A program made the position numbers and the translations under genes. From Bdellovibrionales bacterium (GTDB lineage: Bacteria; Bdellovibrionota; Bdellovibrionia; Bdellovibrionales; Bdellovibrionaceae), in contig DAHVKR010000107.1 in the NCBI GenBank assembly GCA_027320785.1, positions 1-5,644 on the forward strand: a stretch of DNA of 5,644 bases, written 5' to 3'. The notes under the pieces were generated by a model. It ran no database searches. It had not been told where the DNA came from and saw only the letters and a program-made list of their open reading frames with translations. Shown here piece by piece: positions 1 to 4,927 of this stretch (positions are counted from its first letter, which is position 1; every line of letters begins with the position of its first letter).

Positions 1-99
1 TTTGTTGTTGTTCTTGTTGTTCTTGTTGTTCTTGCTCTTGTCCTGCTGTCGTTGTTGTTTTTGTGTTTGTTGTTTGTTGTTTGTTTTTTGTTTTGTTGT
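1..99. repeat. Low-complexity TTG/TTC/TTTG tract with no A on the + strand
   Basis: These 99 bases contain only T, G and C on the + strand. They include three perfect tandem copies of TTGTTGTTC (5-31), a degenerate fourth copy, and two copies of TTTGTTG (66-79) followed by T-rich drift. The tract is joined to a C-free, A-rich stretch at 100-130. Read on the minus strand it would encode Arg-Thr-Thr repeats and Asn/Lys/Gln-rich sequence at the end of the astA-like frame. It sits at the window edge exactly where the gene loses its family similarity. A sequencing or assembly artefact at a contig end is the simplest explanation; a genuine microsatellite is possible. Confidence 0.8.
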
Positions 100-572
100 A
101 ATGATAAAATAAAATAAAAATAAGGAAAGGTCACTTGTCCACTTTTTTGCGATAGGGAGTCATTACAACCTCTGATGTTGAATGAGATGCGATCAAGTAA
201 TCCACCAATTTCTGTCGGGCCATCAAAGTCCATTTGAAAACGTAAAACCTGATGAATAAAGCCGATTCCTAAGGCCTGGCTAAAGTGATCTTTTTTGAGA
301 ATACGAAAATAGCTATGGGGAACTTCTTCAGTTCCATGCTTCGCCAAAATAAGAGAGCTTCCGACAATCAGATTTTCTTCTAAGTCTTCAATAACAAATA
401 GATACTCTGATTTTTCTTTTGGCAAATCACCGGCAAAGGACTGCATACTTCGATCAATCTTTTCAGATAATATTTTTTTATCACCTGGCAAATTGAGCAG
501 ATTAAATTGCTTAGCCAAATCTGTCAGATTAGCTAAATCATCAAAGTGAACGGGACGAACTAAAAAACTCAT
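1..572 (-). CDS. astA: Arginine/ornithine N-succinyltransferase (AstA-like), N-terminal part; 3' end broken or unreliable, runs off the window
   Basis: AstA-family enzymes transfer succinyl from succinyl-CoA to the alpha-amine of arginine or ornithine, the first step of the arginine succinyltransferase pathway in the cytoplasm. The first ~125 of 190 visible residues fit the family N-terminus: RPVHFDDL at 6-13, a LP.D segment at 28-31, KIDRSMQSFAGDLP at 38-51, EYLFVIED at 56-63, IVGSS at 69-73, and the family block GPTEIGGL at 118-125. The family is normally about 340 residues long. After residue 125 (about position 198) the frame stays open but no longer resembles AstA, becoming hydrophobic and then Q/N/K/T/R low-complexity. 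Open reading there means little, because the minus strand of 1-99 has no T and so cannot contain a stop. The ATG at 572-570 overlaps the upstream TGA stop as ATGA, and a GAAAGG lies about 10 nt upstream, so translation is probably coupled. The N-terminal assignment is fairly secure; the C-terminal third should not be trusted as protein. Confidence 0.72.
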   Translation of the reverse strand, partial: MSFLVRPVHFDDLANLTDLAKQFNLLNLPGDKKILSEKIDRSMQSFAGDLPKEKSEYLFVIEDLEENLIVGSSLILAKHGTEEVPHSYFRILKKDHFSQALGIGFIHQVLRFQMDFDGPTEIGGLLDRISFNIRGCNDSLSQKSGQVTFPYFYFILSLQQNKKQTTNNKHKNNNDSRTRARTTRTTRTTT

Positions 573-1918
573 ACTAAACTGAACCTTTCAATCATGCTGA
601 CATAGACTTCAACTGCCAACTCGAGGTCCTTAATTTTAACATGCTCATGAGGAGTATGCACATTTCCTTCTCTACTCCCTGGGCCAAAACAAAGACAATC
701 CGCGCCAATTCGAGCAAAAAGACTGGACTCATTCGTTGAGGGCTGAGTTATAGCCTTATCAGACAGCCCAAAAGAGCGCAAAACGTCGAGCCCACCCCTT
801 AGAAAAAAAGAGTTCTCAGCCGTGCGAAAAGGTCGCTTATAGTCAGAAACCCGAAAGTCTACTCCCACTTTTTCACATTCTGACTTTAAAAATTCCATCC
901 AATTCATATAAGTTTGCTGCGTTACAACCGGGGGAATTCGACAGCTTCCCGAAAGAAGCACATGATCTTCTAAAGTTCGAATCATCCCTATATTCAGCGT
1001 TGGATGCGAGGGCGTAAACTCAGGATCATGAATGGCTCGAAACTGTGATTCAATTTTTTGTATAAGGCTTAAAACTTTTTTCAACTTTAAACTAATAGGG
1101 TTTCTCACGCTCTGAATATCCATTTCAATCATGGCATTCGCCGGCACCGTGTTAAAGTTTGTACCCCCATCAATTTCCATAATGACCACAGAATCAGGCA
1201 TTTTCTCTAAATAATCGAACATCTTTAGAATGGCACTCTCTCCCAAATGAGGGACAGACGAGTGTGCTGACTTTCCAAAGAAAAGTTTTGATTGAGTCGT
1301 CGTGCTCTCGCGAAGGTTGTGCTCAAGACGATATTCCATTTCATCATCCGAAAAGGGCACACGAATTTCAACCGATGCAAAGCCTTTCGCCGCATAGACA
1401 AGTTTCATATCCGTAGGCTCTGCAATCAGCGCGATCCGAGGAGTTAAAACGTTTTTTCGAATCAACTTCATCGCCCCCGTCATACCAGACTCTTCGCCAT
1501 AAGTTCCCACGAGAACGGGTGGAAGTTTCCACTCTTTATGATGAGACACTCGCGAAAGAGCCTCTAGCTTACATAAGAAATCTAATTTTGTTTCGGCGGC
1601 TCCCAACCCATAAATCTTTCCATCTTCAATAGTGGCATCAAATGGATTAAATTCATTTTGCTTCCACATCTGGAAGGGACCCGGGTCGACCGTGTCGAGA
1701 TGGCTTTGCAATAAAAACTCTGAGTCAGGCCTTCCCGCTTGAGGCCTGATAATAATATTCGCCTGCTCAGAGCCTGACGAGGTCAAACCCGGTTGAATTT
1801 CAGCGAAAAGTCCACTCTGCTGAGCGAGTCCTTGAAGCCACTCTATTAATGGCTTGTTTGACTGCCCCGGAGTTGTGTCAAACCCAATAATGGTTCTGCA
1901 CTTCTCTACAAAGTCCAA
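569..1918 (-). CDS. M20-family zinc amidohydrolase (ArgE/DapE-like N-acyl amino acid deacylase)
   Basis: M20 enzymes such as ArgE and DapE hydrolyse N-acetyl or N-succinyl groups from amino acids using a two-metal site. The expected elements are in order: HLDTV with first ligand H73, the bridging-ligand region GLGAAETK at 104-111, GEES with catalytic/ligand pair E142-E143, AEPT with E167, the dimerisation-domain motif KSAHSS with H219, GGTNFNTVP at 251-259, and the C-terminal ligand H421 in NVHTPHEHV. At 449 residues it is somewhat longer than ArgE or DapE (about 380). The residue normally Asp in the G-x-G-A-x-D-x-K motif is Glu here (E109), and the following Gly is Leu. The TTG start abuts the TAG of the upstream aminotransferase in the same frame, so no earlier start exists; AGAAGGTG five bases upstream supports it. 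The stop overlaps the astA-like ATG. Placed between an aminotransferase and AstA, it may act as an N-succinyl or N-acetyl deacylase, perhaps in place of AstE. Exact substrate unknown. Confidence 0.88.
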   Translation of the reverse strand: MDFVEKCRTIIGFDTTPGQSNKPLIEWLQGLAQQSGLFAEIQPGLTSSGSEQANIIIRPQAGRPDSEFLLQSHLDTVDPGPFQMWKQNEFNPFDATIEDGKIYGLGAAETKLDFLCKLEALSRVSHHKEWKLPPVLVGTYGEESGMTGAMKLIRKNVLTPRIALIAEPTDMKLVYAAKGFASVEIRVPFSDDEMEYRLEHNLRESTTTQSKLFFGKSAHSSVPHLGESAILKMFDYLEKMPDSVVIMEIDGGTNFNTVPANAMIEMDIQSVRNPISLKLKKVLSLIQKIESQFRAIHDPEFTPSHPTLNIGMIRTLEDHVLLSGSCRIPPVVTQQTYMNWMEFLKSECEKVGVDFRVSDYKRPFRTAENSFFLRGGLDVLRSFGLSDKAITQPSTNESSLFARIGADCLCFGPGSREGNVHTPHEHVKIKDLELAVEVYVSMIERFSLV

Positions 1919-3340
1919 CTAAACACCTTCTAAAATTGTTTTTTCAATAACTTGAAGAGCCAAATCAATGTCTTCATTTTGAATGATGGCTGGAACAAGA
2001 AATCTTGCCCTTTGAGGAGACTTTCCACATGGAAATGCCATCACCCCATTATCAAATAGTTTTTTAAGAAAGGTCCCTACTTGCTCTTTTGTTCCATCAA
2101 ATGGAGTAAAGGCAATCATAAGTCCCATTCCACCAGCATCAGAAATCTTACCTTTACAGCTTGTCTCACCCAGCTTTCCAAGGCCTTCGACAAATCTTTT
2201 ATGAATTTCAACTATACGGCCTTGAGGCCCCAGATAGCCTTCATTCGTCAGCATATCAATCATGGCCATGCCCGTTCTCATGGCCACCGTTGTTCCTGAA
2301 AACGTTCCCGCAATCAGTCCTGGTTTTGGATTATATTCTTCTGTGTAAAGGGTTGCTCCGAGCTGCGCTGTTTTAGCAATTGTCACAATATCAATAAATT
2401 GCCCAAGGCCTAAAGTTTCAAATGCGAAAAGCTCTCCTGTTCGTGTGAAAGTTTGAACTTCATCAGCCCAAACAGGAATTTTATTTTCTTGGCAAAATTT
2501 TAAGAGTGGCAGGAAAAATTCCCGATTAGCTGGCATATATCCGCCCTCACCCAACATGGGCTCAAAACCAAAGCAGCAAATATCATTGGGATTCTTTGCC
2601 ACATGTTCTTTCAATGCCTTGAGAGTTTTCTCTCCACTTTGTGGATCCTTTTTGTCATACCAGGGAACACGCAAAACTTCGTGGTATTCAGGTAAACCTT
2701 GTCTATAAGCCGGATTATCTGTCACCTCAGCCATCATAGTAGAGCGCCCCGCAAATGCGTCTTTAAAGGCAATGATTTTTCGGGCCGGCGACTTTTTCTG
2801 ACGAGCCATTTTAATGGCGTTTTCATTCGCCATAGTCCCGCAGGTTGCCAACCAAGCATATTTCAAGCGACTGTGCTTTGAAGCCAAATGAACAAGTTTC
2901 TCTGTGTACTGAATATATTCTTTGTTGGGCTCTAAGTTCCCCTGATTCACAACATCGCAAAGAGCTCCGTGAAGAGCGGCTTCTATCACCTTAGGATGAC
3001 TATGCCCAAAAAGATGAATTCCAATGCCATTAATCAAATCCATTTTAATACTGCCGTCTTCAATTTCAACATAAACACCACGTCCAGCACCCGTTCCTAC
3101 ATAAGGGTAGTAAAGTGGACGCCCCCGAAAGGCTCCTGCTTTTTCAATCCACTTTTGCGAGGCCCCAGCCCGATCCTCACGACTTGGCTGGATAGTCTGA
3201 ATTCCTGAGCATATATTTTGAACTTCTTGAACCAATTCTTTTATGTGCTTTTGCACTTTTTCAGACTGTTCAATTTTATGACCTAAAAGAGATGACATAA
3301 GAGACTCCAAAAGTTTGAGTGAATAGCCGTTTTTATTCAC
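1919..3340 (-). CDS. Class III PLP-dependent aminotransferase (AstC/ArgD/ornithine aminotransferase superfamily)
   Basis: Class III aminotransferases move a terminal amine from ornithine-type substrates to 2-oxoglutarate using PLP. Visible signatures: GHSHPKVIEA at 112-121; the phosphate-binding region CGTMANENAIKMAR at 167-180; WADEVQ at 291-296, with D293 expected to contact the PLP ring nitrogen; Schiff-base K323 in TIAKTAQLGA; GTFSGTT at 345-351; and R446 in RFLVP, expected to bind the substrate or co-substrate carboxylate. The 473 residues exceed the usual ~400-430; about 60-70 residues lie ahead of the canonical fold start near RPLYYPYVGTG. The stretch after DEVQ (TFT before RTG) is one residue shorter than the common TG.G version. 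The start is GTG at 3340-3338 with only a weak GAGAG upstream; ATG at codon 15 is an alternative. It is the first gene of the leftward operon with the M20 and AstA-like genes, which suggests an N-acylornithine aminotransferase role (AstC-like). ArgD, GABA or lysine activity cannot be excluded. Confidence 0.88.
   Translation of the reverse strand: MNKNGYSLKLLESLMSSLLGHKIEQSEKVQKHIKELVQEVQNICSGIQTIQPSREDRAGASQKWIEKAGAFRGRPLYYPYVGTGAGRGVYVEIEDGSIKMDLINGIGIHLFGHSHPKVIEAALHGALCDVVNQGNLEPNKEYIQYTEKLVHLASKHSRLKYAWLATCGTMANENAIKMARQKKSPARKIIAFKDAFAGRSTMMAEVTDNPAYRQGLPEYHEVLRVPWYDKKDPQSGEKTLKALKEHVAKNPNDICCFGFEPMLGEGGYMPANREFFLPLLKFCQENKIPVWADEVQTFTRTGELFAFETLGLGQFIDIVTIAKTAQLGATLYTEEYNPKPGLIAGTFSGTTVAMRTGMAMIDMLTNEGYLGPQGRIVEIHKRFVEGLGKLGETSCKGKISDAGGMGLMIAFTPFDGTKEQVGTFLKKLFDNGVMAFPCGKSPQRARFLVPAIIQNEDIDLALQVIEKTILEGV
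1924..1931 (-). promoter_or_regulatory. Ribosome binding site that decides the TTG start of the M20 gene
   Basis: The minus strand reads AGAAGGTG, ending five bases before the TTG at 1918-1916. This Shine-Dalgarno-like sequence lies inside the last codons of the aminotransferase gene. It supports TTG as a real initiation codon, even though the reading frame also runs directly into the preceding TAG. Confidence 0.6.
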
Positions 3341-3341
3341 T
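3318..3341. repeat. Perfect 8-bp inverted repeat covering the aminotransferase start codon
   Basis: AGTGAATA at 3318-3325 is mirrored by TATTCACT at 3334-3341 with an 8-base spacer. The right arm includes the GTG start codon (3340-3338) of the leftward aminotransferase. In that mRNA the arms could form a hairpin that hides the start; on DNA it could be a dyad operator. The inner half-sites TGAAT and ATTCA resemble the halves of an E. coli ArgR (ARG) box, but here they are 10 bases apart instead of 4, so it is not a canonical ARG box. Confidence 0.5.
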
Positions 3342-3395
3342 TTACTCTCTGCATAACATCAAGACAAGATGAGACGCGGACAGTAGTCTGAGAGT
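3341..3395. other. Divergent intergenic region between the two operons
   Basis: This 55-bp gap separates the GTG of the leftward aminotransferase from the ATG of the rightward BatE-like gene, so promoters for both operons should be here or just inside the flanking genes. Only weak -10-like matches are seen (for example TAACAT at 3354-3359), without a convincing -35 at a good distance on either strand. No terminator is present, as expected for divergent genes. Confidence 0.4.
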
Positions 3396-4106
3396 ATGTC
3401 ATTTAATGAGGTATTTCAGGAAGGTGCTAAAAACTTCCAAGCACAAGATTTCGCCAAGGCTTCGACTTTTTTTCAACAGGCCTTGGACTTACAGCCAGCC
3501 AACACGACGGTTCTGGTTAACTTAGCTCTTTCTCGCTTTCATTCAGGACAAAAAATTGAGGCTTATGACTATCTCAAGAAAGCCCTTCATCTAGACCCTT
3601 CATTTTTACCGGCCCAACAAGGTTTTGATTATGTTAAATCGCAGGTTCAAATTCGTGAAGTTCCTCATCGGATCGAGACCTATGAACAGCTACGCGACTA
3701 TTTGATTAAACCCTTTTCTGTTGCCATCCCCCTCACCATTACCCTAGCTCTCTTTATTCTTTGGGGATTTCGACTGATTCGATACTTGAGTCAAAAAAAA
3801 CGAGCTTTTTTTGCGGGAGAGGACCCCCTCCCCTATGGAGCGCTTAATATTTTTCTCTCTGTACTTCTTGTTTTATCAACGGCTTGGGTTGCCTTTTTCA
3901 AATACGACTCTCTTATTCCACGCGGGCTTGTGAAGCTTGATACGGCTTCACTTAGAAGCAGCCCCCTTGCGACCAGCCCTGAGGTGTTGCAAATATATGG
4001 AGGACTTGAAGTTCAAATTCTCCGCCACCAGGGGGATTGGCTTCAGGTGGAGTACCCAGGGTCTATTGCCGGCTGGATTGAGGCCAGTTCTATCCTCGAG
4101 TTATGA
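3396..4106 (+). CDS. BatE-like membrane protein: TPR, two transmembrane helices, bacterial SH3
   Basis: The 236-residue protein has two TPR-like units at about 3-36 and 37-70 (FAKASTFFQQALDLQP and AYDYLKKALHLDP are typical second helices). A hydrophobic helix at ~108-128, a basic loop (RLIRYLSQKKR) at 126-136 and a second helix at ~149-169 follow. The C-terminal bacterial SH3 domain runs ~178-236 (ASLRSSP, GGLEVQILRHQGDWLQVEYPG, GWIEASS). TPR-TM-TM-SH3 is the architecture of BatE from the Bat (MoxR/vWA) envelope and aerotolerance operons, but no other bat gene lies in this window. The basic inter-helix loop predicts that the loop is cytoplasmic and both end domains periplasmic, yet the N-terminus has no signal peptide; an in-frame TAG at 3384-3386 rules out an upstream start. 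The ribosome binding site is weak (GAGAGT abutting the ATG). It is first in a rightward operon with bamD. Fold assignment is strong, the BatE name moderate, and the function in this organism unknown. Confidence 0.8.
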   Translation: MSFNEVFQEGAKNFQAQDFAKASTFFQQALDLQPANTTVLVNLALSRFHSGQKIEAYDYLKKALHLDPSFLPAQQGFDYVKSQVQIREVPHRIETYEQLRDYLIKPFSVAIPLTITLALFILWGFRLIRYLSQKKRAFFAGEDPLPYGALNIFLSVLLVLSTAWVAFFKYDSLIPRGLVKLDTASLRSSPLATSPEVLQIYGGLEVQILRHQGDWLQVEYPGSIAGWIEASSILEL

Positions 4107-4139
4107 CCTCATTTTTCATGAATGCTTTCGATGAATTGA

Positions 4140-4168
4140 TTGACAGACGAGGCTCCCCTCGATTTAAT
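4140..4168 (+). promoter_or_regulatory. Near-consensus sigma-70-type promoter in front of bamD
   Basis: TTGACA at 4140-4145 is a perfect -35 hexamer, and TTTAAT at 4163-4168 matches the -10 consensus at 5 of 6 positions, with the optimal 17-base spacer. It lies in the 74 bases between the BatE-like stop and the preferred bamD ATG at 4181. Transcription would be expected to start near 4175, only about six bases before that ATG. It would give bamD and the downstream TPR gene expression independent of the BatE-like gene. The assignment rests on pattern match alone. Confidence 0.5.
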
Positions 4169-4180
4169 GACAGGCCAAAG

Positions 4181-4927
4181 ATGCTACGAGTCATTTCCTT
4201 CGCTTTTATCTGTATTTTCATGGGTCTTGCTTTGCAAGGCTGCTCTTCTGCGGAAAAAAACGACAGTACTCCCGAGGCGCTTTTAAAGCGTGCTCAAGAA
4301 TACGAAAATGATGATCGCTATGAAGAGGCTATTCGTCGATACCAAACCCTTCGAACAAAATTCCCCTATAGCCCTCAGGCTTTGCAGGCTGAATTAGCTG
4401 TTGCCGATGTTTATTTCAAACAGGAGTCCTATCCTGAGGCTCAAGCTGCTTATCAATCTTTTCGCGATCTCCACCCGCACCATCCGCAAATTGCATATGT
4501 TTACTACCGATATGCATTAAGTTTGTACCATCAGTTACCTGATACGATTGATCGTGACATTTCCTTAGCCCCTGATGCCATTCTTGCTTTTAACGAAGTG
4601 ATCAAAAAATTTCCTGGCTCTGAATATGTGAAAGATTCCCAAGAAAAAAAGTCTGCCCTTATTAAAATGCTAGCTGAAAAAGAGATCTACATAGGTGACT
4701 TTTACTTCAAACGCCATTTTTATGAGTCGGCTCTTCCCCGCTACGAAAAAACTATTCAAGATTACTCGGGCATTGGCTTTGATGAAAAAGCCCTTAGCCA
4801 TGCCGCTTTTTGTGCATTTAAAATCGGAGACCCCAATAAAGCTCGAAAGTATATTTCAGAGTTGAAGCAAAAAGATATAAAGCTAACCTCCGAAACGAAG
4901 TCTTTACTCAAAAGGATTAGGCTGTGA
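4181..4927 (+). CDS. bamD: Outer membrane assembly lipoprotein BamD (ComL/YfiO)
   Basis: BamD is the essential TPR lipoprotein of the beta-barrel assembly machine, facing the periplasm from the outer membrane, where it engages BamA and incoming outer-membrane proteins. From ATG 4181 the product is 248 residues, close to E. coli BamD (245). It starts with a lipoprotein signal: hydrophobic ISFAFICIFMGLA and lipobox LQGC, with the lipidated Cys at residue 21 followed by Ser, consistent with outer-membrane sorting. TPR segments follow, with BamD hallmarks such as YEEAIRRYQTLRTKFP, YPEAQAAYQSFRDLHPHHPQIAYVYYRYAL, a DRD motif, FPGSEYVKDS and IGDFYFKRHFYESALPRYE. The same frame is open from ATG 4103, which overlaps the previous stop as ATGA. 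That start would add 26 residues ahead of an otherwise ideal signal peptide, so 4181 (with AGG six bases upstream) is preferred, though a coupled 4103 start remains possible. The stop overlaps the GTG of the next gene. Confidence 0.9.
   Translation: MLRVISFAFICIFMGLALQGCSSAEKNDSTPEALLKRAQEYENDDRYEEAIRRYQTLRTKFPYSPQALQAELAVADVYFKQESYPEAQAAYQSFRDLHPHHPQIAYVYYRYALSLYHQLPDTIDRDISLAPDAILAFNEVIKKFPGSEYVKDSQEKKSALIKMLAEKEIYIGDFYFKRHFYESALPRYEKTIQDYSGIGFDEKALSHAAFCAFKIGDPNKARKYISELKQKDIKLTSETKSLLKRIRL

Noticed and set aside
1..99. Repeated TTGTTGTTC units considered as a CRISPR array, phase-variable repeat or polyglutamine-like domain
   Set aside because: There are no spacers. The frame read by the upstream gene gives Arg-Thr-Thr and Asn/Lys sequence, not a known domain, and the tract coincides with loss of gene similarity at the window edge, which points to artefact.
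2081..3208. Four + strand open frames of 60-79 codons (2081-2299, 2161-2376, 2699-2881, 2969-3208)
   Set aside because: They lie antisense inside the well-supported aminotransferase gene, have no recognisable motifs, and have composition expected of shadow frames.
3337..3354. Minus-strand mini-ORF ATG-CAG-AGA-GTA-AAG-TGA (MQRVK) overlapping the aminotransferase GTG as a possible attenuating leader peptide
   Set aside because: It has only one Arg codon, no Shine-Dalgarno sequence and no terminator/antiterminator structure; five codons are easily found by chance.
3341..3395. Specific -35/-10 promoter calls in the divergent intergenic region
   Set aside because: The best hexamers (TAACAT on the + strand; TTGTCT or TTGATG on the minus strand) lack partners at 16-18 bases, so no individual promoter is supported.
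3937..4134. 65-codon + strand open frame overlapping the BatE-like gene end and the bamD leader
   Set aside because: It is out of frame with the clear SH3 coding sequence, has no family resemblance, and no good ribosome binding site.
4103..4180. bamD start at the overlapping ATG 4103 as the main start
   Set aside because: The 26 extra residues are polar and charged and precede a complete 20-residue lipoprotein signal beginning at ATG 4181; the stretch also contains a near-consensus promoter. It is kept as an alternative only.
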